Source: Mycolicibacterium sp. HK-90 (GTDB taxonomy: Bacteria > Actinomycetota > Actinomycetes > Mycobacteriales > Mycobacteriaceae). From it: a stretch of 64,000 nucleotides of DNA. The notes under the pieces were generated by a model that had not been told where the DNA came from, searched no databases, and was given only the letters and a program-made list of their open reading frames with translations. The position numbers were made by a program, and so were the translations under genes. The stretch is taken from the NCBI RefSeq assembly GCF_030486405.1, contig NZ_CP129613.1:6014001-6078000 (forward strand). The letters are read 5' to 3'. Shown piece after piece: positions 49,728 through 57,822 of this stretch. Position 1 is the first letter of the stretch; the number at the start of each line of letters is the position of its first letter.

Positions 49728-51260
49728 GTGGTCACGCTCGACCGCCTGATCAACGTGCTGGGCGGCTACGGAGTGCGGCTGCGCGCCCCGGCACACGGAT
49801 CGGACCCGGCCCCGCGGTCGACCGAGCTGCGCAGCGTGGTGATGCACGAACCCGGCGGGGTCATCGGCGATGTCCTGCTGGCCGTCGGTGCCGAGTCGGT
49901 CGCCGAGGCGGTGCGATGGGCGACGGCGGCGCGTGCCGTGGTGGTGCTGGTCCGCGGCGCCGAGGGGCCCGACGACGAGTCGATGGCCGGCGTCCGCATC
50001 GCGGTGATGACGGTCGAGCCCGAGGTGTCCTGGAGTGAGCTCGCCGCCGTGGTCTACGGCGTGGTGCTGGAGGGCCGGGAAACCGAATCCGGCCGTGGCC
50101 CAACCGATTTGTTCGCGTTGGCCGACAGCCTTGCCGACGCGGTCGGTGGCGCGGTCACCATCGAGGACCGGCGCAGTGCGGTACTGGCGTACTCCCGGCT
50201 GCAAGAGCATGCCGACCCGGCCCGCGCCGAGACGATCCTGAGCCGACGGGCACCGCAGCGACTCCGGGCGCTGTTCGAAGGCCGCGGCGTGTTTCGGCAT
50301 CTGGCCGAATCCGACGATCCGTTGTTCGTCGCCGGCGACGAACAACACGGCCTGACCGGGCGGATGGTGGTGGCCGCCCGGGCCGGCCGGGAACTGCTGG
50401 GCTCAATCTGGGTGACGTGCGCCGAGCCGTTGCCCGACGCACGCCGGGCGGCCCTGGCCGACGGCGCCCGCATGGTCGCCCTGCACCTGCTCCGGTCACG
50501 GGCCAGCGCCGACCTGGAACGGCAGGTGGAATCGGAACTGGTGATCCGGTTGCTCGAGGGGGCCGCCGACGCGACGACAGCGGCCAGCCGGCTCGCGCTG
50601 CCGCAGACCCCGCTGCGGGTGATCGCACTGCGGGCCCACACCGCCGACGAGCGGCACGCCGCGCTGCTGTTGGCCTTCGAGCGGGCCACCGCCGGCTTCG
50701 GCTGGTCGCGGCCCGGACGCAGTGCGCTGGCCGGCAACACCGTCTACACCGTGCTGCCCGGCGCCGAGCCCGAGGCCGCAGGCAACTGGGTGTCCGGGTT
50801 GCGAGCCGCGCTGCCCGAACCCGTGACCGTGCTGGCCGGGATCAGCGGACCCGCCACCGCGGCCGAACTCGCGCTGGCCCGCAGCGAGGCCGACGAATGC
50901 CTGGCGCTGCACGAGCTGCGGCCCGCGGGCAGCGCGCCGGTGTACGACGAGGCCTGGGACGACATCCTGCTGCAGCGGCTGCGGATCGCGGCCCGCTCCG
51001 GCCGGGCCCCGCAGCGTGGGCCGGTCGCCGAGTTGCGGGCCCACGATCAGGCCAACGGAACCCAGTACGCGCCAACGCTGCGGGCCTGGCTGGAGGCGCA
51101 GGGCGATCTCGCCGCGGCCGGACAGGCGCTGGGCGTGCACGAGAACACCGTGCGCTACCGGCTGCGGAAGATGTCCGAACTGACGCAGCTCAACCTGGAC
51201 GATGCGCGCAAGCGGTTGGCGATGATGATCGAGCTCGCCGCGACCGAAGAACTGTCGTAA
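49728..51260 (+). CDS. PucR-family transcriptional regulator
   Basis: 510 aa from GTG 49728. N-terminal PucR-like ligand region, central GGDEF-like segment and C-terminal HTH_30 (LRAWLEAQGDLAAAGQALGVHENTVRYRLRKMSELT). Family members activate catabolic genes in response to the substrate. The adjacent DadA-like oxidase gene is the obvious target, with an inverted repeat in between. The GTG lies just 3 nt after the protease stop, and no better start is seen. Confidence 0.88.
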   Translation: MVTLDRLINVLGGYGVRLRAPAHGSDPAPRSTELRSVVMHEPGGVIGDVLLAVGAESVAEAVRWATAARAVVVLVRGAEGPDDESMAGVRIAVMTVEPEVSWSELAAVVYGVVLEGRETESGRGPTDLFALADSLADAVGGAVTIEDRRSAVLAYSRLQEHADPARAETILSRRAPQRLRALFEGRGVFRHLAESDDPLFVAGDEQHGLTGRMVVAARAGRELLGSIWVTCAEPLPDARRAALADGARMVALHLLRSRASADLERQVESELVIRLLEGAADATTAASRLALPQTPLRVIALRAHTADERHAALLLAFERATAGFGWSRPGRSALAGNTVYTVLPGAEPEAAGNWVSGLRAALPEPVTVLAGISGPATAAELALARSEADECLALHELRPAGSAPVYDEAWDDILLQRLRIAARSGRAPQRGPVAELRAHDQANGTQYAPTLRAWLEAQGDLAAAGQALGVHENTVRYRLRKMSELTQLNLDDARKRLAMMIELAATEELS

Positions 51261-51262
51261 CA

Positions 51263-51289
51263 CGACAATCTCCGACCGCCCGGTTGTCG
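51263..51289. promoter_or_regulatory. candidate PucR operator
   Basis: CGACAA (51263-51268) and TTGTCG (51284-51289) form an inverted repeat with a 15-nt centre, in the 74-bp gap between the PucR gene and the oxidase gene. Whether PucR binds here is inference. Confidence 0.45.
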
Positions 51290-51334
51290 GTGCGCTACAA
51301 ACCGCTCGGACCTGGCCGCACTCACCATGGACAC

Positions 51335-52591
51335 ATGGGTGTCGAACGCATTGATGGCGGACCACGGTCGGCGGTCGTCGTGGGTGCAGGCATCGTCGGC
51401 CTGTCCACCGCATGGTTTCTGCAGGAACGCGGGGTCGAGGTCACCGTGGTCGACCGCACCGGCGTCGCCGCGGGTGCGTCGTGGGGTAACGCCGGCTGGA
51501 TTTCGCCGACCCTGACCATCCCGCTCAACGACCCGGCCGTCCTGCGCTACGGCCTGCGCTCGCTTTTCGACCCGGCCGCGCCGCTGCACATCCCCTTCGC
51601 CTCGGGCCCGGGACTGTGGGCGTTCCTGGCCCGGTTCGCCATGAACTGCCGGCTCTCGTCGTGGACCAGGGTCGCCAAGGCCAACGTGCCGCTCAACGAG
51701 GAGTGCATCGAGGCCTACGACGTGCTGACCTCCAACGGGGTCACGGTGCCCACCACCGACGGGCCGATCACTGCGCTGTTCGAGACCGATCGCCAGGCCG
51801 AACACCTCATGACCGAACTGCGCCGGATGGCCGCGGCCGGCCAGACCGTGACGGTGACGGGACTGTCCGGTGCAATGCTGCGCGAGCATGTCCCGCTGGC
51901 GTCCGCGGCGATCACGGCGGGCGTCAGCGTGGAGGGTCAGCGCTTCGTCGACCCGGGCCGGTTCGTCCATGCGCTCGGCGATGCCGTCGTCGCCAGGGGC
52001 GGCCACCTGGTCACGGGCGAGGTCACCGGAATCCGGCCGGTGGGCACCGGCGACAGGGGTATCTACGTCGATCTATCTACGCGGTCCCTGAATGCCGAGA
52101 CCGCGGTGATCGCCACCGGAGCGTGGCTGTCGCGGCTGGCCAAGCCCTGGGTCCGCACGCCGGTGCGGGCCGGCCGCGGGTACTCGTTCACCGTGCCGGT
52201 GCGACGCCCGCTCCTCGGCCCCATCTACCTGCCCGAGGCGCGCGTCGCCTGTACGCCCTATCAAGGTCGGTTGCGGGTGGCCGGAACCATGGAGTTCCGC
52301 TCACCCGACGATCCGCTGCAGCCGCCCCGAGTCGACGCGATCATCGCTTCTGCGGCGCCGCTGCTCGACGGAGTGGACTGGGATGACCGCACCGACGTGT
52401 GGGTGGGTCCACGACCGGTTACCCCGGACGGCCGACCGCTGATCGGTGAAGTGGCCCAAGGCATCTACGTTGCGGGCGGTCACGGCATGTGGGGCCTGGC
52501 CCACGGTCCGGTCACCGGGCGGCTGCTGGCCGAATACATCACCACCGGAAAGCAACCCGAGGTGCTGCGGGAATTCAACCCGCTGCGCTGA
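51335..52591 (+). CDS. D-amino acid dehydrogenase-like FAD oxidoreductase
   Basis: 418 aa from ATG 51335. FAD motif AVVVGAGIVGLSTAWFLQERGVEVTVVDR, then GASWGNAGWISPTLTIPLNDP, a DadA hallmark, and C-terminal VGPRPVTPDGRPLIGEV...IYVAGGHGMWGLAHGPVTGRLLAEYI. Oxidises D-amino acids to keto acids, feeding electrons to the respiratory chain or O2. Controlled in cis by the PucR gene; 14-bp terminator hairpin downstream. Confidence 0.87.
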   Translation: MGVERIDGGPRSAVVVGAGIVGLSTAWFLQERGVEVTVVDRTGVAAGASWGNAGWISPTLTIPLNDPAVLRYGLRSLFDPAAPLHIPFASGPGLWAFLARFAMNCRLSSWTRVAKANVPLNEECIEAYDVLTSNGVTVPTTDGPITALFETDRQAEHLMTELRRMAAAGQTVTVTGLSGAMLREHVPLASAAITAGVSVEGQRFVDPGRFVHALGDAVVARGGHLVTGEVTGIRPVGTGDRGIYVDLSTRSLNAETAVIATGAWLSRLAKPWVRTPVRAGRGYSFTVPVRRPLLGPIYLPEARVACTPYQGRLRVAGTMEFRSPDDPLQPPRVDAIIASAAPLLDGVDWDDRTDVWVGPRPVTPDGRPLIGEVAQGIYVAGGHGMWGLAHGPVTGRLLAEYITTGKQPEVLREFNPLR

Positions 52592-52623
52592 CGATTCACG
52601 ACGTTGCCCTCACGGGCCGACAA

Positions 52624-52661
52624 GCCGTCAGGGGCGGCGCACGAGACCCGCCCCTGACGGC
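52624..52661 (+). terminator. terminator after the DadA-like gene
   Basis: Perfect 14-bp stem GCCGTCAGGGGCGG / CCGCCCCTGACGGC with a 10-nt loop, followed by ATTT. Confidence 0.8.
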
Positions 52662-52689
52662 ATTTCCGCATCATCGGAAGGACACTGAA

Positions 52690-53154
52690 ATGACTGTAAG
52701 CCAACGTATTTGGTTGTCCCCGCAAGCCTACGACCGGCTCCAGACGGAGTTGACGACGCTGCGGGAGCTGATCTCCACCGAAGCGGCTTCCGACTCCGAC
52801 GAGAACCAGGTGGCCATCCAGCGGGCCCGCCAGGCTCGCATCCAGCAGATCCACGACCTGCTGCTGAACGCCGTCGTGGGCGAGGATCCGCCGGACGACG
52901 GAGTGGCCGAACCCGGCATGGTGCTGACCGTGCGTTACGACGAGACCGGTGAGATCGAGACGTTCCTGCTCGGGATCCGCGGCGCCGAGTACGGCGACCT
53001 GGAGGTGTACTCGGTGCAGTCGCCGTTGGGCGAGGCCATCCTCGGCGCCCGCCCCGGCGAGCAGCGGCACTACCCGGTGCCCAGCGGGGCTGCCGTGCCG
53101 GTCACCTTGCTGAGCGCGGTGCCGTTCGGGATGCACTTGCCGGCCGCTGGGTAA
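52690..53154 (+). CDS. GreA/GreB-like transcript-cleavage-factor family protein
   Basis: 154 aa from ATG 52690 behind GGAAGGAC. N-terminal helical part (RIWLSPQAYDRLQTELTTLRELIS...DSDENQVAIQRARQARIQQIHDLL) and C-terminal FKBP-like domain (GMVLTVRYDETGEIETFLLGIRGAEYGDLEVYSVQSPLGEAILGARPGEQRHY). The SDEN stretch resembles the acidic tip of GreA, which enters the RNA polymerase secondary channel. A canonical GreA exists elsewhere in mycobacteria (Rv1080c), so this is a paralogue that may compete or act under stress. Confidence 0.85.
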   Translation: MTVSQRIWLSPQAYDRLQTELTTLRELISTEAASDSDENQVAIQRARQARIQQIHDLLLNAVVGEDPPDDGVAEPGMVLTVRYDETGEIETFLLGIRGAEYGDLEVYSVQSPLGEAILGARPGEQRHYPVPSGAAVPVTLLSAVPFGMHLPAAG

Positions 53155-53179
53155 GGCGCGCTCGCCTTACCCTGTTCGG

Positions 53180-53746
53180 ATGGCAGGCGAACGTAAGGGC
53201 ACGCCCGGCAGCTTGACCGCCGACGACTGGATCCAGGCCGGCTACGCGCTGTTGGCCTCCGAGGGGGTGCGGGCGCTCAAGATCGAACGACTCTGCCAGC
53301 AGATCGGCGCAACCCGGGGCAGCTTCTACTGGCACTTCACCGACATGAAGGGCTACCGGGCCGCGCTGGTCGCGTCGTGGAATGTCTTCCTGGAACAGGA
53401 CCGTCGTTCCCTGGCCGAGCTCGAGGATCTGCCGCCCCGCGAACGTCTCTCGGGCATGATGCAGCAGCTGCTCAGCCCGCGGCACTGGACGCTGGAGCGG
53501 GCGATGCGCGAGTGGGCCAGATCCGACGACATCGCCGCGGCCAACGTGCGGGCGGCCGATCACCGCGTGCTGGTCGCCGTCACCAAGGCCTACCTCGACT
53601 ACGGATTCAGCCCCGAGGATGCCACCCTGCGCGGCCAGGCCACCTTCACCACGGGCATCGGAGTGCTGCATCTCATGGACTCGGCCGAGGCCCTGACCGC
53701 AGCGGATCGCTACGAACGCTTCCTGGACCTGATGCTGGGGAGCTGA
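53180..53746 (+). CDS. TetR-family transcriptional regulator
   Basis: 188 aa. HTH at residues 14-60 (DDWIQAGYALLASEGVRALKIERLCQQIGATRGSFYWHFTDMKGYRAALV); the C-terminal ligand-binding part is variable. No divergent partner gene is adjacent, so its target is not evident. Convergent with polD1. Confidence 0.88.
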   Translation: MAGERKGTPGSLTADDWIQAGYALLASEGVRALKIERLCQQIGATRGSFYWHFTDMKGYRAALVASWNVFLEQDRRSLAELEDLPPRERLSGMMQQLLSPRHWTLERAMREWARSDDIAAANVRAADHRVLVAVTKAYLDYGFSPEDATLRGQATFTTGIGVLHLMDSAEALTAADRYERFLDLMLGS

Positions 53747-53767
53747 GACACTCCGAGCGCGACGCAG

Positions 53768-53796
53768 ACGTCGTGCGCGGCCGGCCGCAACGACGT
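53768..53796. terminator. bidirectional hairpin between TetR gene and polD1
   Basis: Outer arms ACGTCGT / ACGACGT and inner GCGGCC / GGCCGC lie in the 71-bp gap between convergent genes. Likely terminates both. Confidence 0.55.
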
Positions 53797-53817
53797 TTGT
53801 GTCACTTTCGACGGGGC

Positions 53818-54864
53818 TCAGGCCTTCGGATTGCCGTCCTCGTCCCAGTTCTCGGCGACCTTCTTGCTGGGCTGCACCCGCGGCGGCTCACCCGGCATCT
53901 TCGGATAGTTCGGCGGGTACGGCAGATCACCGAGGCCGCGATCCTCGTCGGCGGCCACCATTTCGAGCAACGGCTGCAGTGACTGCTTCGCCGAATCGAT
54001 ATCGGCCCACGGATCCGCGCGTCCGGCAAGGAAATCCGGCACTGTGGCGATCGTATAGTCGTCCGGGTCGGCGTCGCGCAGCTCGTCCCAGGTCAGCGGG
54101 GTCGAGACGGTGGCGATCGGCGTCTTGCGAGCCGAGTAGGGCGAGGCGAACGTGCGGTCACGGGCATTCTGGTTGTAGTCGATGAACAGCCGCTCGCCGC
54201 GTTCTTCCTTCCACCAGGACGTGGTCACCGCGTCGGGGGCACGGCGTTCCATCTCACGGGCCAGGGCGATCCCGGCCCGGCGGACCTCGATGAAATCCCA
54301 GTCCGTCTTGATCCGCAGGAAGATGTGCACACCGCGGCCGCCCGAGGTCTTCGGATAGCCGACCAGGCCGAGCTCGTCGAGCAGTGGTTTGAGCACATCG
54401 CAGGCGATGGTCCTGGCCTCTTTGAAACCGGTTCCCGGCTGAGGATCCAGGTCGATCCGCAGCTCGTCCGGATGTTCGGTGTCCGGGCACCGGACCTGCC
54501 ATGGGTGCAACGTGATGGTGCCCATCTGCGCGGCCCACGCGATGGCGGCCGGGTGGGTCACCTTGAGTGCGTCGGCGGTACGCCCCGACGGGAACGTGAC
54601 GACGCAGGTCTCCAGATAGTCGGGATGCTTCTGCGGCACCCGCTTCTGGTAGATCTCCTCACCCTCGATGCCGTCGGGAAACCGCTGCAGATGAGTGGGC
54701 CGGTCTCTCAGCAGGGCCACCATCCGGTCGGCGACGCTGAGGTAGTACTCCATCAGCTTCGCCTTGGTGCCGTCCTTGCCCAGCTTCGGGTAGTACACCT
54801 TGTCCGGGCTGGTGAACCGAACCTTGATCCCGTCCACATCGAGTTCGGTTGCCGCTGTTGCCAT
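53818..54864 (-). CDS. polD1: LigD-Pol-like primase-polymerase (PolD1 / Prim-PolC)
   Basis: 348 aa archaeo-eukaryotic primase-type polymerase resembling the Pol domain of LigD but free-standing, counterpart of Rv3730c. Catalytic Asp138/Asp140 in ELRIDLDPQPGTGF, then KTSGGRGVHIFLRI (nucleotide His), SWWKEERGERLFIDYNQNARDRTFASPYSAR (third Asp). Prefers ribonucleotides in known homologues and acts in NHEJ and base-excision gap filling. ATG 54864 lies 1 nt after the ligC1 stop behind GGGAGGGC. Confidence 0.93.
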   Translation of the reverse strand: MATAATELDVDGIKVRFTSPDKVYYPKLGKDGTKAKLMEYYLSVADRMVALLRDRPTHLQRFPDGIEGEEIYQKRVPQKHPDYLETCVVTFPSGRTADALKVTHPAAIAWAAQMGTITLHPWQVRCPDTEHPDELRIDLDPQPGTGFKEARTIACDVLKPLLDELGLVGYPKTSGGRGVHIFLRIKTDWDFIEVRRAGIALAREMERRAPDAVTTSWWKEERGERLFIDYNQNARDRTFASPYSARKTPIATVSTPLTWDELRDADPDDYTIATVPDFLAGRADPWADIDSAKQSLQPLLEMVAADEDRGLGDLPYPPNYPKMPGEPPRVQPSKKVAENWDEDGNPKA

Positions 54865-54865
54865 T

Positions 54866-55924
54866 TCAGCCCTCCCCCGCAAGCACATCGTGCAGGTCGT
54901 AGTTCAGTGGCACATCGAGCTGGTCGAACGTGCAGCCGGCGGGTTCGCGGTCGGGGCGCCAGCGCAGGAACTTCACCGCATGGCGGAATCGTCTCCCGTG
55001 CACGGTGTTGCCCTCCATCTGGTCATAGGCCACCTCGCATACCCGCTCGGGGCGCACCGGAATCCAGCGCTTGTCGGCCGCCGAGTTCCAGCGGCTCGGG
55101 TCGCCCTCCCGCACCTCGTCGCCTTCGCGCAGCGGCTCCAGATCCGCCAGCAGCTTGAGCCGGTCCTTGGCGGTGAACGACGCGGCGCCACCGACCATCT
55201 GGAGCTCGCCGTCGTCGCGGTAGAGGCCGAGCAGGATCGAACCGATGCCTTCGCCACTCTTGTGGATGCGGTAGCCGATGGCCACACAGTCCGCGTCGCG
55301 GTGGTGCTTGACCTTGACCATCTCCCGCTTGCCCGGAAGGTAGGCGCCGTCGAGTTTCTTGGCGATCACACCGTCCAGGCCCGCGCCCTCGAAGGTCTCG
55401 AGCCACTCGGCACCGAGCACCGGATCGGTGGTGGTTCGGGTGACGTGACACCACTGTTTGGATTTGACGGCCGCGACCAGCGCCTCGCGCCGGGCCCGGA
55501 ACGGCTCCTGCAGCAGGGACCGATCGCCCGTGGCGAGCGCATCGAATCCGATGAAGTGCGCGGGAGTCTGCTCGGACAGCATCTTGACGCGGCTGGCCGC
55601 GGGATGGACGCGTTGGGACAACGACTCCCAGTCGAGCCGGATCCGGCCGTCGATCTCCCGCGGCACGACCACCTCACCGTCGAGCACACAGCGGTCGGCC
55701 AGTTCGTCGCGCAAGGCGACGAGCAACTCGGGGAAGTACCGGCCCAACTCCTTGCCGCTGCGGGATTGCAGCACCACGTCGTCGCCGTCCCGGAACACCA
55801 GCGCCCGGAAGCCGTCCCATTTCGGTTCGTAGGACCAGACTCCCGCTTCGTCAGGCACCTTCACCTGCGCCTTGGCGAGCATGGGTTCCAGCGGCGGCAG
55901 TACGGGTAGGTCCACAATCACCAT
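54866..55924 (-). CDS. ligC1: ATP-dependent DNA ligase LigC1
   Basis: 352 aa minimal ligase: adenylation domain with nucleophile Lys35 in EPKWDGFR, motif III FIGFDALA, motif IV GLDGVIAKKLDG, motif V MVKVKHHR, then an OB domain. No binding or nuclease domain. Paired with polD1; in mycobacteria it supports base-excision and LigD-independent end joining. The 5' part overlaps the end of the frameshifted DUF899 reading frame only in a non-coding frame. Confidence 0.93.
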   Translation of the reverse strand: MVIVDLPVLPPLEPMLAKAQVKVPDEAGVWSYEPKWDGFRALVFRDGDDVVLQSRSGKELGRYFPELLVALRDELADRCVLDGEVVVPREIDGRIRLDWESLSQRVHPAASRVKMLSEQTPAHFIGFDALATGDRSLLQEPFRARREALVAAVKSKQWCHVTRTTTDPVLGAEWLETFEGAGLDGVIAKKLDGAYLPGKREMVKVKHHRDADCVAIGYRIHKSGEGIGSILLGLYRDDGELQMVGGAASFTAKDRLKLLADLEPLREGDEVREGDPSRWNSAADKRWIPVRPERVCEVAYDQMEGNTVHGRRFRHAVKFLRWRPDREPAGCTFDQLDVPLNYDLHDVLAGEG

Positions 55925-55972
55925 CCTGGTTCATCGATTCTCATGGATCTAGACCGCCGCGCCACCGCCAAC

Positions 55973-56703
55973 TCATCGCGCAATGCCGCCGTAGTGATCG
56001 TGAAGCCGCCACCAGTCATACGCGGGCCCCTGCGGCCGCCCGGGCGGAACGTCCTGCCAGGACTCCTGGCGACCCAGCGGCGTGATGTCGAGAAACGACC
56101 ACACCGGGCCGATCTCCTCGATCCCACGCCCGTTGACGAAGTACGAGCGATAGACCCTTCCCCGTCGCTGACGAACACGTTGAGCCCGAAGAACTCGTCG
56201 ACGCCGAAGTCGCGGGAGAAGTCGTCGCCGACCAGGGTGAAGAACGGAATGTGTTCCCACCCCATCCGTGCCTTGAGCCGCGCGATGCGGTCCTGCGGGG
56301 CGGCCGAGACGAAAACCAGGGTGGTGTCACGAGCGGCCAGGTGCGCCGGATGGACCACGGTGTCAGCGACCATCGAGCAGCCGGAACAGGCCCCGTCGGG
56401 CCAGTTCTCGACGTCGGGGGCGTGGAAGAAGCGGTACACGATGAGCTGACGCTGCCCGGCGAACAGGCCGAGCAGATCGACCTCGCCGGCAGGGCCCACG
56501 AAGCGGTAGTCACCGGATACGGGCGTCATCGGCAGCCGCCGACGCTTGGCGGCAAGGCTGTCCCGCGCCCGCATCAACGCCTTCTCTTCGATCAACAGCT
56601 CGTCACGGGCCGCCCGCCATTCCTCTGGCGAGACGATTTCCGGCAGGGCGGTCTCCTGCTCCATCGACGGTGACGGAATCCCGGGACCTTCCTGCGCTGG
56701 CAT
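55973..56703 (-). pseudogene. DUF899 thioredoxin-like gene, frameshifted
   Basis: ATG 56703 follows AGGAGG (spacing 9). The first frame encodes a normal DUF899 start (EIVSPEEWRAARDELLIEEKALMRARDSLAAKRRRLPM, YRFVGPAGEVDLLGLFAGQRQLIVYRFFHAP, SGCSMVADTV) and continues to FFGLNVFVSDGEG. There the conserved continuation (GRVYRSYFVNGRGIEEIGPVWSFLDITPLGRQESW, then YDWWRLHDHY) is found in another frame ending at 55973. The switch lies in a CCCC run (plus strand 56160-56163); one added base restores the frame. Either a real mutation or a sequencing error in a homopolymer. Function of the intact family is unknown (redox-like). Confidence 0.88.
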
Positions 56704-56901
56704 GGTCAAACACCTCCTGGGGGCCGGCCGATCCGACGGTTCGACCGGATCGGTCCGGCGGCGGGTGGGACCAGTCACGCTCTGCTTGACGCATACCCCA
56801 TTGGGCCGCCTGAAACCCGGTGCTCCCGCTCTTGTCTCGCGACTCGGCCGGACCTCATAGCGGTTATCGAGTAGCCACAAACCGCCGAATCCACACCCGG
56901 C

Positions 56902-57756
56902 CTAATGGTGATCTTCCGGCTGCAGCCAGGTGGCCAGATTGCGGACGTAGTCCTTGAACACCGCCAGGACCGACGGATCGGCCTTGATCTGCGTGCCACG
57001 TGGATCGGTGACGAACGACGGTGCCCCACAGTCCAGATCCCAGTTGTAATCGGCGAAGTGGTGGAACGTCGACTCGGCGACCGCCCGGCCCAGCGGCCGG
57101 CCGGCCGCGGTGCATTCCCCGTCGAGTGCCACCGCAAGATTGAACCGCCGGCCGGTCGCGGTGCTGCGGCCCCGGGCCACCACGGTCGCGCACGGAACCC
57201 CGGCCGAGACGGAGCCCTCGTGCGGGTGGGCCGGGAACCACTCGATACGGCCGCTGGAGGTCTTGTTGGTACGCAGCAGTTCGTGCACCGGCTCCGGAGC
57301 GAACACGGGCTGGTAGTCGCCGTTGGCCCCAGAGTGGTAGTTGGGCCACGAGATATGCGGATTGTCCTGGTCGTCGCACCGGGATGCCGCGTCGAGGGCG
57401 GGGTCGTGGAACTCGTTCACCTGCCCCAGCGAGCCGAGCCCCAACAGACAGCGGCCCAGATCCTGATGGTCCCGCGCGGTGAGCACCCCGCCACCCAGCT
57501 CCCGGAACCTGTTGATCGCCGCACATTCTTCAGGTGTCAGGCCCTGGCCGACCTCGACGGCCATCAGCCACAACTGGTCGAACCCGACCTCGTCGACTTT
57601 GCTGAGCACCGGATCCTGCTCGCTGACACCACATCGATTGCGCGTCAGTACCTCGTGCCCGGCTGCGCGCAGCTCCGCAGCCAGCAACGAGAATCGGTCG
57701 GCATCCCAATCGTCGGGATTCGCCGGGATCGTGGTCTGCAACAAAATGGTCGCCAT
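56902..57756 (-). CDS. GATase1/ThuA-fold hypothetical protein
   Basis: 284 aa. A flavodoxin-like start (ATILLQTTIPANPDDWDADRFSLLAAELRAAGHEV), then FDQLWLMAVEVGQGLTPEECAAINRFRELGGGVLTARDHQDLG, resembling the class I amidotransferase/ThuA superfamily in which a loop precedes a short nucleophile elbow; here the elbow reads TARDHQDLG, without the usual Cys. The second half is Trp/His-rich (WPNYHSGANGDYQPV, STFHHFADYNWDLDCG). I cannot assign a reaction. Next to the LuxR regulator gene on the same strand. Confidence 0.6.
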   Translation of the reverse strand: MATILLQTTIPANPDDWDADRFSLLAAELRAAGHEVLTRNRCGVSEQDPVLSKVDEVGFDQLWLMAVEVGQGLTPEECAAINRFRELGGGVLTARDHQDLGRCLLGLGSLGQVNEFHDPALDAASRCDDQDNPHISWPNYHSGANGDYQPVFAPEPVHELLRTNKTSSGRIEWFPAHPHEGSVSAGVPCATVVARGRSTATGRRFNLAVALDGECTAAGRPLGRAVAESTFHHFADYNWDLDCGAPSFVTDPRGTQIKADPSVLAVFKDYVRNLATWLQPEDHH

Positions 57757-57822
57757 GCCGTTCAGCCTGTCCGCGGCCGCCGAGCTTGGGACCCTTGAAA
57801 CCGCGTGGTCGAAGCCCGCGGC

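Noticed and set aside
50417..52591. 724-codon frame suggesting a PucR-oxidase fusion
   Set aside because: The first 300 codons lie inside the PucR gene in another frame; ATG 51335 gives a normal DadA-like protein.
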